Origin: Bacteroidota bacterium
GTDB lineage: Bacteria; Bacteroidota; Ignavibacteria; Ignavibacteriales; Melioribacteraceae
Assembly: GCA_023381535.1 (NCBI GenBank)
Contig: JAMCSN010000372.1
Location: 1 to 52,706, forward strand
DNA length: 52,706 bases
Direction: 5' to 3'
The notes below the pieces were generated by a model. That model was not told where the DNA came from. It ran no database searches and was given only the letters and a program-made list of their open reading frames with translations. Positions 18,447-27,806 of this stretch are shown one piece after another (position 1 is the stretch's first letter; the number at the start of each line of letters is the position of its first letter). Both the position numbers and the translations under genes were made by a program.

Positions 18447-19016
18447 CTAACGATGACAAGCCCAGCAGTTTTCAGGACCGTTTTTCACAACTTTCAAATA
18501 AGGCATTTGCGCCTGAGGATTTCTATGGCAATCCAAACAAGCGGTCATCGTGAACGGTTTAACTTCGCTTACAACATCCATCCCTCTTACATCCCCGTGA
18601 CAAGTTGCACAATTGATTCCTTTGTTGATGTGAACACTATGATTGAAGTACGCATACTCCGGCACTTTATGTATTCTCTTCCAAGGAATTGGTTTTCCCG
18701 ATTCATAATATTGTGTTAGTTTTATGATTTCAGGTCTGTCTTTGCGTGCAACGGAATGGCAATTCATACAAATATTTACTGAAGGAATAATTGCATGGCG
18801 TTCTTTCGTAACGCCGATGTGACAATATTGACAATCGATTGCCATTTGTCCGGCGTGAAGTTTGTGAGAAAATTTTATAGGCTGTTCCGGTGCGTAACCA
18901 ACGCTGTCCCTTTCGGGTCTCGAAACATAAAAGGTAATGATGAATGTAGCTACTATAACAAACAATGTTAGTGGAAGGCGAATCTTTAATGCATAATCAA
19001 GTACAGTTCTCTTCAT
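18447..19016 (-). CDS. actA: Alternative complex III pentaheme cytochrome c ActA
   Basis: This 189-aa protein has an N-terminal transmembrane helix (about 12-31) followed by five CxxCH sites at 62-66, 83-87, 136-140, 160-164 and 184-188, the last one residue from the C-terminus. Many extra His residues could serve as distal heme ligands. ActA is the periplasmic multiheme subunit that collects electrons from the Fe-S clusters of ActB. It is the first gene of the respiratory operon. The roughly 200 nt upstream should contain the promoter, but I could not assign its boxes with confidence. Confidence 0.93.
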   Translation of the reverse strand: MKRTVLDYALKIRLPLTLFVIVATFIITFYVSRPERDSVGYAPEQPIKFSHKLHAGQMAIDCQYCHIGVTKERHAIIPSVNICMNCHSVARKDRPEIIKLTQYYESGKPIPWKRIHKVPEYAYFNHSVHINKGINCATCHGDVRGMDVVSEVKPFTMTACLDCHRNPQAQMPYLKVVKNGPENCWACHR

Positions 19017-19220
19017 CTAATCCCTACAATTAGAGTAATTGAAATTTAATTTTTTATTGCTGTTACGACCGTTTTTTCTCGATGCATTAACCGAGACCAG
19101 CTACAAAGGACAAGATATAGAATTAATAAAAATGATCGATCAAAAAATAACAAATGAGTTTTAAAAACCAAAAATTAATTTCTATTTAACCAACAGATTT
19201 TTTTTCGCACGAGTTCAATA

Positions 19221-19961
19221 TCAATTTGTCTCTGGGGTTGAACTTCTTTTTATCCTGTAAATAAAAATCCCGGCAAGAAATAAAACTACGAGTACTCCAA
19301 GGATAATCAAAGTTAAGTTGATCTTTGATGCTTTCTCGAATGTAACTGTCATCTCATGAGCTGACGCCAGAGATGCAAGCGACATAGTCCACTTAACGGC
19401 GTTTGTTTTGTAATCCACATCATTTTGCGCGGCATTCGTTGATATAATCTTACCGGGCAATGTTAAATCGTATTTCCACTTGTAGTTGCCGAACATCATC
19501 TGCACCATTCCGCTGGCTAACCCATTCCCCGTTGTGTCGTTTTTCGATTCACCGGGCTTCCCAAGAAGTTTTCGCGAGAAGACCATGTTTCCGTTCTCAT
19601 CTTCTGACAAATTCATTACGCCCATCATGCCTTGCTGCATGCTGTCTTTGTTTGCTTCGTTCAATGCTTGTAATGATTCGAACGATAGGTTTATCTCAAC
19701 CCATTTGTTTCCGTCTTGAGTATAAGTCCTACTTCCTAAAAACTTAATTCCTTTTTTACCGGAATACTGTTCCTTAATTTTGCTTTCGTCCAACTCTTTG
19801 AAGTTGCTGCTGTCGGCAATTCCGCCGAATAATGATTGATTTACACCGACTGCGAAAGTAATTGTTCCGCTGCCATCTTGATTAAGTTTCATCTTCTCAT
19901 GGTAGTCGATACAACTTGAAAGAATAAACAATAATAGCACGGCAAGAAAATATTTTTTCAT
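19221..19961 (-). CDS. Lipoprotein with C-terminal transmembrane helix
   Basis: I place the start at 19961, where an ATG follows GAGGCG and encodes a clear lipoprotein signal (MKKYFLAVLLLFILSSC). A longer frame would begin upstream inside the preceding gene. The 246-aa product has a beta-rich exported region and a single hydrophobic helix near its end (LTLIILGVLVVLFLAGIF), then a short basic tail. The arrangement resembles DUF3153/LppM-like proteins, but I cannot confirm the family. It follows the prenyl synthase by about 40 nt and is probably the last gene of the glyA-tatC group. Confidence 0.65.
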   Translation of the reverse strand: MKKYFLAVLLLFILSSCIDYHEKMKLNQDGSGTITFAVGVNQSLFGGIADSSNFKELDESKIKEQYSGKKGIKFLGSRTYTQDGNKWVEINLSFESLQALNEANKDSMQQGMMGVMNLSEDENGNMVFSRKLLGKPGESKNDTTGNGLASGMVQMMFGNYKWKYDLTLPGKIISTNAAQNDVDYKTNAVKWTMSLASLASAHEMTVTFEKASKINLTLIILGVLVVLFLAGIFIYRIKRSSTPETN

Positions 19962-20001
19962 AATCACGCGCCTCAAGATTTTATTTGAAAAGGAAATTCT
20001 A

Positions 20002-20982
20002 TCAGTTCTTTCTTTCAATCACAAAACTGACTAAGCTTTCAAGAGAAAGTTTGGACTCGGAATCGTTGAACACTTTCAGATTGTTCACGGCTTTGCCGGC
20101 ATATTCTTTAGCAACTTGGTCGGCATAAGAAATCCCATCGTAGCGCTGGACAAAGGCGATTACTTCTTCAACGTTGACTTTTTTTGCACCACTTTTTATT
20201 GATGAGATAATTTTCTTGGATTGGTCCGCCGGTGCTTTAGATAGAGCGTAAATGAGGGGCAAAGTTAATTTCTTTTCTTTTATATCGCCGCCAAGAGGTT
20301 TGCCGAAAACACTTTTTGAACCGACGTAATCCAGTATATCATCCCGTATTTGAAATGCTATCCCGAGATTTTCACCGAACTCCCGGAGCGATTTTATTTT
20401 TTCTTCATCGGTCGTAACAGCGAGCGCCCCGATCTCGCAGCATGTAGAAAAGAGTGACGCAGTTTTATCGGAAATTATTCTGAAATATGTTTCTTCGTCA
20501 TTATTAAGTTTTCTTGTTTTACTGATTTGGAGAAGTTCACCTTCCGACATTCGTTTAACTGTGTCGGTGATGACTTTCAAGAAATCGAAATCTTTCTGAT
20601 AGACGGCGATCATCAATCCGCGTGAAAGTAAATAGTCGCCCATGAGAACAGCAATTTTATTCTTCCACACTGCATTAATTGACGGAAAACTTCTACGTGT
20701 CTCGGCGTTATCCACCACATCATCGTGAACCAAAGTTGCAGTGTGAAGCAATTCAACCATAGCCGCTCCCCTGTAGCTACGGTCGGAAATTTCTCCCGCA
20801 ACTTTGCTGGAAAGCAGTACGAGCAACGGACGAATTTTCTTCCCTTTTTGCTTTAGAATGTAACGCGCAACAAGATCAACAAGGGTTACTTTGGATTTTA
20901 TAGATTCTTTAAATATCTCATTGAACTTCTTCAGTTCACCGTCGATAGATTGAGCAATTTCCGAGAGGGATTTTTTTATCAA
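20002..20982 (-). CDS. ispB: Trans-polyprenyl diphosphate synthase
   Basis: The 326-aa enzyme has the first Asp-rich motif in HDDVVD followed by NAETRR, and the second in RDDILD, with GKPLGGDIKEKKLTLP typical of long-chain prenyl synthases. It condenses isopentenyl diphosphate onto an allylic starter to make the menaquinone side chain, which fits the quinol-oxidising operon nearby. The product chain length cannot be told from the sequence, so the symbol is by family resemblance. It overlaps tatC by 4 nt. Confidence 0.85.
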   Translation of the reverse strand: MIKKSLSEIAQSIDGELKKFNEIFKESIKSKVTLVDLVARYILKQKGKKIRPLLVLLSSKVAGEISDRSYRGAAMVELLHTATLVHDDVVDNAETRRSFPSINAVWKNKIAVLMGDYLLSRGLMIAVYQKDFDFLKVITDTVKRMSEGELLQISKTRKLNNDEETYFRIISDKTASLFSTCCEIGALAVTTDEEKIKSLREFGENLGIAFQIRDDILDYVGSKSVFGKPLGGDIKEKKLTLPLIYALSKAPADQSKKIISSIKSGAKKVNVEEVIAFVQRYDGISYADQVAKEYAGKAVNNLKVFNDSESKLSLESLVSFVIERKN

Positions 20983-21737
20983 GATTTCTTTTGCGAAAAT
21001 TTTGCAACTAATATACTTACTTCATATAAGAAAACCAACGGAATGGCAAGCAGCACTTGCGAAACTGGATCGGTGCCCGGACTTAATATTGCGGCAAGAA
21101 CCATTATCACTACAATTGCATGACGTCTATACTTTCTCATGAAACCCGGCGTAAGAATTCCAAGTTTCGAAAGGAAGAAAGACAGCATTGGAAGTTCGAA
21201 GACCAGCCCGGCTCCTAAAATTACGCTGATGATGATCGAAAAATATTCATCGATCGAAAAGTTGTTTGCAATATCGTGTGAGCCGAACCCAGCCGCAAAC
21301 TTCAAAGTCATCGGAAGCATTAAAAAGTACGCAAACACAACGCCGCTCAAAAAACAAAACGTGGTAAAGATTACAATCCATTTAACATATTTCTTTTCGG
21401 TGTGTTTAAGCGCCGGGGCTATGAATTTCCAAACATGATAAACAACATTCGGCAAGCTGATTATGAAACCGATGATCATTGCGACTTGGAAATAGAGGAA
21501 CAATTGTCCGAACGGACGCAAGTTTTGAAGTTTGAACCCAGCTACTTTAGCCGGTACAAGAAGAACATGATCAATAAAAAAGTCGATAAAAATCCAAGCG
21601 ATAATTGTCCCAACAACAATTCCAAGCAGCGAATAGATTATTCTCCATCTTAACTCTTCAAGGTGATCGAGAAAACCCATTTCAACTTCGCCGGTGGATT
21701 CTTTATCGTCTAAAATATTTTCTTCAGAATCTGCCAT
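20979..21737 (-). CDS. tatC: Sec-independent protein translocase TatC
   Basis: The 252-aa protein has six hydrophobic helices and the conserved start FLDHLEELRWRII, with the Glu and Arg residues that recognise twin-arginine signals. A PxxPxxxY-like segment (FISLPNVVYHVW) follows. TatC is the signal receptor of the Tat system. This window itself encodes probable Tat substrates (ActB and the small 63-aa protein). It lies 7 nt after glyA and overlaps ispB. Confidence 0.94.
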   Translation of the reverse strand: MADSEENILDDKESTGEVEMGFLDHLEELRWRIIYSLLGIVVGTIIAWIFIDFFIDHVLLVPAKVAGFKLQNLRPFGQLFLYFQVAMIIGFIISLPNVVYHVWKFIAPALKHTEKKYVKWIVIFTTFCFLSGVVFAYFLMLPMTLKFAAGFGSHDIANNFSIDEYFSIIISVILGAGLVFELPMLSFFLSKLGILTPGFMRKYRRHAIVVIMVLAAILSPGTDPVSQVLLAIPLVFLYEVSILVAKFSQKKS

Positions 21738-21744
21738 GTTAAGT

Positions 21745-23040
21745 TTAGTTTAATTCCGGATACAGCGGAAATTTAGAACAAAACTGAGCAACTTCGGTCT
21801 TAATCGAAGCAAGTGTTTGTTCATTGTCAACATTTGTTATTGCACGGTCTATAAACGATGCGATAACTTTCATTTCATTCTCTTTCATGCCTCGTGTTGT
21901 AACTGCCGGTGTACCGATTCTAATTCCGCTTGTTACGAAAGGACTTTTTGTGTCGAACGGAATCATATTTTTATTTACAGTGATACCGGCAGCGCCGAGA
22001 GCGTTCTCAACTTTTTTACCGCTCAAATCTTTTTTCGTTAGATCGACAAGCATCAAATGATTATCCGTTCCGCCGGAAATTATATCATAGCCGAGACCCA
22101 TCAACTCGTTCGCAAGAGTTTTTGAATTCTTTATGATCTGCTTAGCATAAGTTGTAAATGAATCTTGAAGCGCTTCGCCGAATGCAACTGCCTTCGCCAT
22201 GATCACGTGCATCAAAGGTCCGCCTTGAATTCCAGGCATAACCATTCCGTCTAAGATTTCCGACATAAGTTTCAGCCGGTCACCTTTCAAAGTCTTGATG
22301 CCGAACGGATTGTCTTTGTCCCTACCGACCAAAATAATTCCTCCGCGCGGACCGCGAAGTGTTTTGTGCGTTGTCGATGTAACAACATCACAGTACGTTA
22401 ACGGATTGTTCAACAAACCTTTTGCAATCAAACCGGCAGGATGAGCCATGTCGCACATTAGCAGTGCGCCGATTTTATCGGCAATCTCTCTAAACTTTGC
22501 GTAATCCCAATCACGTGAATAAGCGCTGGCGCCGGTAACGATTAATTTCGGTTTCTCCTTCTTTGCCAGGTCTTCAATCAAATTGTAGTCAAGCAATTTT
22601 GTTTCTTTGTTCAACATGTAACCGACAGCATGGTAAATCTGTCCGGAGAAATTAACGTGTGAACCGTGAGTTAAATGTCCGCCGTGATCTAAACTCAAGC
22701 CTAAAATTGTATCACCGGGTTTGAGCAAAGTCATGTAAACAGCCATGTTGGCTTGCGAACCGCTGTGCGGCTGAACGTTAACGTATTCGGCGCCGAATAA
22801 TTTTCTTAAACGTTCGCGTGCAAGGTCTTCTGCCATGTCAACAAATTCGCATCCGCCGTAATATCTTTTGCCGGGATAACCTTCGGCGTATTTGTTGGTT
22901 AAAACAGAACCTGCCGCGCTGAGAACAGCGAGACTAACAAAATTTTCAGATGCGATTAATTCTAAGTGGGTTTCCTGACGTTTCAATTCCAGTCTGGCAA
23001 CTGAAATAACTTCTGGATCATTCTTTAAATAGTTTAGCAT
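21745..23040 (-). CDS. glyA: Serine hydroxymethyltransferase
   Basis: The 431-aa PLP enzyme interconverts serine and glycine while charging tetrahydrofolate with a one-carbon unit. Family landmarks include [12 protein letters not shown] near the start, KRYYGGCE, and the PLP lysine in [12 protein letters not shown]. Length is standard. It is the first gene of a minus-strand operon with tatC. The enzyme supplies the same folate pool used by FtcD and FchA encoded elsewhere in this window. Confidence 0.97.
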   Translation of the reverse strand: MLNYLKNDPEVISVARLELKRQETHLELIASENFVSLAVLSAAGSVLTNKYAEGYPGKRYYGGCEFVDMAEDLARERLRKLFGAEYVNVQPHSGSQANMAVYMTLLKPGDTILGLSLDHGGHLTHGSHVNFSGQIYHAVGYMLNKETKLLDYNLIEDLAKKEKPKLIVTGASAYSRDWDYAKFREIADKIGALLMCDMAHPAGLIAKGLLNNPLTYCDVVTSTTHKTLRGPRGGIILVGRDKDNPFGIKTLKGDRLKLMSEILDGMVMPGIQGGPLMHVIMAKAVAFGEALQDSFTTYAKQIIKNSKTLANELMGLGYDIISGGTDNHLMLVDLTKKDLSGKKVENALGAAGITVNKNMIPFDTKSPFVTSGIRIGTPAVTTRGMKENEMKVIASFIDRAITNVDNEQTLASIKTEVAQFCSKFPLYPELN

Positions 23041-23163
23041 AGTCGTTGTAATTTTTTATTTGCATATTAGTTAATTATCCGGTGCGATTCAAATTGAGGT
23101 AAATAGATTTGTTTTTATGAACGAGTGAATAATTTACTGAGAATAAATTTACTTCAAAGAGAA

Positions 23164-24405
23164 TTAACGTTCCGTGCGGATGAACCAGAGTTCTCCAATA
23201 CTCAAACCGACGGTGAACTTGAAAAAGTTTTCTTTGACCAAATTGTTTGTTGTAGTTCCCCGCGTTCCGTATTGGAATCCGAAATCGATCGTGTTATCAA
23301 AACCAAGCGGCATTGAACATCCGGCATATACGGAGTATTGATTCAATCCGGTTCCGTTAATTCTATATTGCGATTGCTCGTAACTAAGTCCGCCGCGCAA
23401 CATCACATGATCCCAAAATGAATTCAAGCGAGTTTCAACATTATTATATTCAAAACCAACACTCATTTTGTAGAAATCTTGCATGTAACTAGAAACTACA
23501 TCGTTCTCGGAAAACTCACTAAATTTCTGATAATAATAATCCAATACAAAAGTATAATTGTCCGTCCATTTGAAAGATACGCCGACTCCAAACTTGAAAG
23601 GCAATTTCGTTTTGTATGTGTTTGTTGCAAGGGTAATTGTTCCGATGGTAGTTAGTGAGTTATCAAGAGAATCGCTTGTCAGCATAACTGTCGGAGTGAA
23701 GACAACGCCTATTCTAAAATCTTTGAAATTTTTCGTATCGAAATATTTTGAAAGATCGCTGGAAATTATTCCGGCTGAAAATCCCATTCCATGATAACTT
23801 ATTTCTTTCCGGAAGGTTGCATTTCTAAAAGTTGAACCGCTTTCAAATGTTACGGCTGAACTGTTAGTAATTCTGCCGATGTAGTATTCGTATGCAAGAC
23901 CAAGAGAAAAATCGAACGGCAACCTATAGGAAGCGCCGAGAAAAAATCTTTGCATCCCGCCGGTACCTTGATAATTCAGCGTGTAAGGATCCACATTCGG
24001 ATCGGTAACATTCTGAGAAAAATTATATTCAACATTTGATACCGGTACAAGTCCTACTACGGCAGCAATTCCGTAATCATGATCTATCGGGAACCCGAAC
24101 GTAAGCCCGTTAAAATATGTTCCGGATTGGTAGGTTGATGAAGTTTCGTCGTTTATCATTGCACCGTTGTAAAGAATCCCGGTTTCAAATCTTGTTAATC
24201 TTAGCCCGTTCCAGGAAGCCGGATTAATCGAATTAAGAAAATCCTTATCACTCATTGCAATACCAAGTTCGCCAAGACCAAATCTTCTGGCGGAATAAGA
24301 AAGACGAAGATCACCGATACCGAAATGTGTATATAGCGAACCGCCGCTGGCAAAAACGGGTAATGAAATTAAAAGCAGCAATAAGAAAATTTGGATTCTT
24401 TTCAT
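23164..24405 (-). CDS. Outer-membrane beta-barrel protein
   Basis: A 413-aa protein with a signal peptide ending near VFASGG. The mature part opens with GDLRLSYSARRFGLGELGIAMSD, a pattern seen in Bacteroidota outer-membrane transport-type barrels (the FadL/PorV-like layout). Amphipathic strands alternate through to a C-terminal aromatic-rich strand (FKFTVGLSIGELWF). It starts 5 nt after the DUF4270-type gene, so the pair probably act together at the outer membrane. The exact family and substrate are unknown. Confidence 0.7.
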   Translation of the reverse strand: MKRIQIFLLLLLISLPVFASGGSLYTHFGIGDLRLSYSARRFGLGELGIAMSDKDFLNSINPASWNGLRLTRFETGILYNGAMINDETSSTYQSGTYFNGLTFGFPIDHDYGIAAVVGLVPVSNVEYNFSQNVTDPNVDPYTLNYQGTGGMQRFFLGASYRLPFDFSLGLAYEYYIGRITNSSAVTFESGSTFRNATFRKEISYHGMGFSAGIISSDLSKYFDTKNFKDFRIGVVFTPTVMLTSDSLDNSLTTIGTITLATNTYKTKLPFKFGVGVSFKWTDNYTFVLDYYYQKFSEFSENDVVSSYMQDFYKMSVGFEYNNVETRLNSFWDHVMLRGGLSYEQSQYRINGTGLNQYSVYAGCSMPLGFDNTIDFGFQYGTRGTTTNNLVKENFFKFTVGLSIGELWFIRTER

Positions 24406-24410
24406 GTGAT

Positions 24411-25601
24411 CTATTGTCTCTGCAAATAGGTTATTTTTAATTTTGGTCTCAATAGTTTGTTTGGATCGGCGCTTCCGTAAAGTGCAATTCGCGCCGGAGA
24501 AAAATATTCGTTGTTAAGTTCAACCATAATTCCTTGGTTATCGGTCCCGCTCAGCCATTTCTGGATTATCCACGATATGTCTCCGCTGTACAGATTTCCG
24601 CTTCTGGTAAGAAGGGTTGTAACGGAAGAGTCTCTCGTCATTTTTTTTGTTGTGCTATCCGCCAGCATATAAACAAACAAGGAATCGGTAGATGGTGTGC
24701 CGTCGGTAGTATTAATCGAATCACGTTGGAGTTCCAGAGTAGCTTTGTTCACAACAATATTCTTAGGCAGCGAAGTGAGATCAAAAAACAATGAACTTCG
24801 TATCGCCAAGCTCCCTTCCAGTACCATGTCGGTAGTATTCGTGGGAACACTACCCGTTAGCACGTGAACATCCATGAAAGGTGATACGCTTACAGTATCA
24901 ACAAATGAAGGAGCTTTTTGCAGAATAAAATGCAAAAAAGGGATTGCATTTGTGACGTTTGGAATATAAGCATCGAAGCCGAGGATTCTCTGGCATGAAG
25001 CAGTCGGTTTCAGAAGCAGCCCGTAATTTTTTGGCGTCGTAGTACTATCCGCTTTCCACTTCAGCCATTCTTGCACAACGTTAGGCTGAAGATTGAACTT
25101 AACCAAAGTATCGGTAACCGAAAGTGAACTGAGAACATTTGTGTTGTCGTAATTAAGATTTTTTAAACTGTCTTTATCGAATCCTATAACGTTCCAAGCA
25201 CTTCTAACTTGATAAGCGGCGATATCAAAATTCAGATTCGTGCTGCCAAGTTTGTATGTAGGCGTCATCGTCATCCATGCAGAAGTAACGGAAAGCTGGT
25301 TCGACTTAATGTAGTTCAAAAGCGAATCGGCTAAATAAATATCGAAACGGTAAAGCAGATCGGATTCCGCATAATTATTTTTTCCGAGAATAACTTTGCT
25401 TGCCGTGCCTAATTTCAAATCAAAAGGATAAAACGAAGTTTTCTGAGGAGTGTTCAACTGATAAGTATCATACTGTTTGAAATTAACTTGGTCTTGTCCC
25501 GGAATCAGTTTTGATCCAACAGAAGTCGGATCTTGATTACAAGAAGCAAATAGAACAGCAGCAAGTAACAATAAAAATGAGAAGCGCAAGAACTTGATCA
25601 A
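24411..25601 (-). CDS. DUF4270/DNRLRE-like outer-surface lipoprotein
   Basis: The 396-aa protein has a lipoprotein signal (FASC, Cys at about residue 20) followed by long beta-rich repeats with the shape of DUF4270 or DNRLRE proteins. It contains paired LNFDIAAYQVRSAWN-type strands and a C-terminal YSGDISWIIQKWLSG block. In Bacteroidota DUF4270 genes often lie next to glycogen synthase, and here glgA is two genes upstream with no gaps. The function is unknown; an extracellular adhesion or envelope role is inferred. Confidence 0.65.
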   Translation of the reverse strand: MIKFLRFSFLLLLAAVLFASCNQDPTSVGSKLIPGQDQVNFKQYDTYQLNTPQKTSFYPFDLKLGTASKVILGKNNYAESDLLYRFDIYLADSLLNYIKSNQLSVTSAWMTMTPTYKLGSTNLNFDIAAYQVRSAWNVIGFDKDSLKNLNYDNTNVLSSLSVTDTLVKFNLQPNVVQEWLKWKADSTTTPKNYGLLLKPTASCQRILGFDAYIPNVTNAIPFLHFILQKAPSFVDTVSVSPFMDVHVLTGSVPTNTTDMVLEGSLAIRSSLFFDLTSLPKNIVVNKATLELQRDSINTTDGTPSTDSLFVYMLADSTTKKMTRDSSVTTLLTRSGNLYSGDISWIIQKWLSGTDNQGIMVELNNEYFSPARIALYGSADPNKLLRPKLKITYLQRQ

Positions 25602-26180
25602 TTAATTTCCTCCGGATAAATCTTTGATAATAAAATCACATGCCTCTTTGAAATTAGCGGCTACAAAATTGGGCTTTTTCCCAAGATTATGCAAGGTAGA
25701 AATTTCATTGTCGAACGAATGCCCGTGCAGCAAAATACTTTTTACGCCGGCATTCAAACCGCACTCAACGTCGCTGGCTTTGTCGCCAATCATGTAGGAT
25801 CCCGATAAACTTATTTTATGTTCCTCTGCAGCTTGAACAATCATAAACGGAGAAGGTTTCCTACAAATAGTTTTCTCCGGCGGATCATTATCGGGATGAA
25901 ACGGACAATAGTAGAAAGCATCTATGGATGCCCCCTCCGATGATAGCATCCCGTTGATCTTTGCATTAACATTCACAACATCATCGTGAGTCATCAATCC
26001 TTTAGAAATGCCTGCCTGGTTGGAAACAACAATAATTTTGAAACCGAATTTCTCTTTTAATTTTCTGATTCCTTCTGCAACGCCGGACAGAATTACTACT
26101 TGAGCGGGGTCTTTTATGTAACCGGGATCGTGGTTTATAGTTCCGTCACGATCCAAAAACAAAGCGCGTGTTGTCATCAA
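25602..26180 (-). CDS. gmhB: D-glycero-D-manno-heptose 1,7-bisphosphate 7-phosphatase-like HAD enzyme
   Basis: The 192-aa HAD phosphatase has motif I FLDRDGTIN, motif II VVSNQAG and motif III GDKASDVECG. A CPFHP plus CRKP cysteine/histidine loop fits the zinc site of GmhB/HisB-type histidinol or heptose phosphatases. It probably makes heptose-1-phosphate for lipopolysaccharide core synthesis. The start may be either of two adjacent Met codons. It is directly adjacent to glgA on one side and to the DUF4270-type gene on the other, so the four genes form one operon. Confidence 0.87.
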   Translation of the reverse strand: MMTTRALFLDRDGTINHDPGYIKDPAQVVILSGVAEGIRKLKEKFGFKIIVVSNQAGISKGLMTHDDVVNVNAKINGMLSSEGASIDAFYYCPFHPDNDPPEKTICRKPSPFMIVQAAEEHKISLSGSYMIGDKASDVECGLNAGVKSILLHGHSFDNEISTLHNLGKKPNFVAANFKEACDFIIKDLSGGN

Positions 26181-27674
26181 CTAATCGGTGAGCTTTTTAT
26201 AAAGATCGACATATTTCTTGGATGAGTTAAGCCACGAGAAGTTTTCTTTCATTCCGTTACGCATAATAATCTGCCAAGTTTCCGGATTATGCGAATACAT
26301 TTTAACCGCATTCTTTATTTCCGACATCATTTCGGTTGCGGAGTATTTGTTGAAGACAAATCCGTTTCCGTTTTTCGATTTCAGATTGAACGGTTTTACA
26401 GTGTCGGCAAGTCCGCCAGTGTGACGAACAATAGGAACTGTCCCGTACATCAAGCTGTACATTTGGTTCAGACCACACGGTTCAAACTTCGACGGCATTA
26501 AAAACATATCCGAGCCGGCTTCGATTAGATGAGCTAAAGACTCATCAAAACCGATGTAACAGAAAAATTTATCGTGGTATTTGGAAGCCGCAGTTTTAAA
26601 AAACTTGTGGTACTTCTTATCGCCCGTTCCCAAAAGAATGAAACGGATATTTAGCTTCATCAGCTGGGTAAAAGCTTTTTCAACGAGGTCCAATCCTTTG
26701 TTATCGTACAGCCGGGTAATCATGCTGATGACGGGTACATTTTCATCGTAAGCAAAATTGAAATTATCAGCCAGCGCTTGCTTGTTTTCTTTTTTCAGTT
26801 CAAGAGTCTTGGCAGAATATTTTTGCGCGATCTTGGTATCAACTTCGGGATGCCAGAGAGTCTCATCAATTCCATTTATGATTCCGTACAAATCTTTTTT
26901 TCTCTTTTTCAGAACATCTTCCAGACCCATTCCTAATTCTTTATTCTGGTAAATTTCTTTGGCGTAGGTTTCGCTCACAGTTGTAATCATATCGGAAAAT
27001 AAAAGTCCGCTCTTAAGAAAATTAACTTTCCCTTTGTGAAGAATTCCTTTCTCGCTGTCTAATTCTTTCGGCAAACTCGTTTTAGCAAATGTTGATCTCG
27101 GGAATATTCCCTGAAAACCTAAGTTGTGAATCGTAAAAATTGTTTTGATTGAATTATAAGTCGAATCATTTTTATACATGGATTTCAGGTAAGCCGGTAT
27201 CAATCCCGTCTGCCAATCGTTGCAGTGAATTATATCCGGCGTCCATCCAAGTTTGTTTATTAGTTCAAACACGGCTCGCGAAAGCAAAATGAAGCGTTCA
27301 TCGTTATCCGGATAGTCCTCGTTCGTAAGCGGATCGGAATACAAGCTGTGTCTGCTGCCGTAAAATTCCGGGTTATCAAGAAAATAAATCTGAACTCTGG
27401 TTTTAGGACCGATCAAAAAGGAAGACCGGAGCGAGAATACGACTTCCTTTTCTCCAATATTAAATTTCAGATCCTTTAGCCGGACAACCTCGTGAATTTT
27501 GAATTTTCTTTCGTCGATAGCACCATACTTCGGGACGATAATCCTGACAAAATGCCCCATTTCTTGTAATCTTTGGGGTAATGCGGAAGAAACGTCTGCT
27601 AAACCGCCTGTCTTTATGAATGGAACTACTTCTGAGGTTGCGAAGAGGATTTTAAGCTTTTTACCTGAAGACAT
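26181..27674 (-). CDS. glgA: Glycogen (starch) synthase
   Basis: The GT5 glycosyltransferase adds ADP-glucose units to glycogen. The ADP-glucose binding motif KTGGLADV is near residue 23 of the form starting at 27674, and the C-terminal domain has the EPCGLNQMYSLMYG motif with its catalytic Glu. I chose the start at 27674 because GAGGG lies about 9 nt ahead; a Met nine codons upstream lacks such a signal. The result is 497 aa, the usual length. It is the first gene of the glgA-gmhB-DUF4270-OMP operon and is divergent from hutI. Confidence 0.94.
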   Translation of the reverse strand: MSSGKKLKILFATSEVVPFIKTGGLADVSSALPQRLQEMGHFVRIIVPKYGAIDERKFKIHEVVRLKDLKFNIGEKEVVFSLRSSFLIGPKTRVQIYFLDNPEFYGSRHSLYSDPLTNEDYPDNDERFILLSRAVFELINKLGWTPDIIHCNDWQTGLIPAYLKSMYKNDSTYNSIKTIFTIHNLGFQGIFPRSTFAKTSLPKELDSEKGILHKGKVNFLKSGLLFSDMITTVSETYAKEIYQNKELGMGLEDVLKKRKKDLYGIINGIDETLWHPEVDTKIAQKYSAKTLELKKENKQALADNFNFAYDENVPVISMITRLYDNKGLDLVEKAFTQLMKLNIRFILLGTGDKKYHKFFKTAASKYHDKFFCYIGFDESLAHLIEAGSDMFLMPSKFEPCGLNQMYSLMYGTVPIVRHTGGLADTVKPFNLKSKNGNGFVFNKYSATEMMSEIKNAVKMYSHNPETWQIIMRNGMKENFSWLNSSKKYVDLYKKLTD

Positions 27675-27806
27675 AATTGCCAATCCCTCAAATTTTAACA
27701 TGTAAACTTACGAAAATGTTGCCGTCTATACAAAAATCTTCGCAAATTGCGGTTAACTTTTTTACTTTGTTTATCCAAAAGGGATTCAGAGCCAACTGCT
27801 CAAATC

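Noticed and set aside
19017..19220. Promoter boxes ahead of actA
   Set aside because: Several near matches to TAnnTTTG are one base off and none has a correctly spaced partner, so no site is claimed.
22000..23160. Folate or glycine riboswitch near glyA
   Set aside because: Only about 120 nt lie upstream of glyA and no aptamer-like conserved core could be seen.
27702..27806. Divergent promoter between glgA and hutI
   Set aside because: A promoter must exist here, but the best candidate (TACTTTG) is one base short of the consensus.
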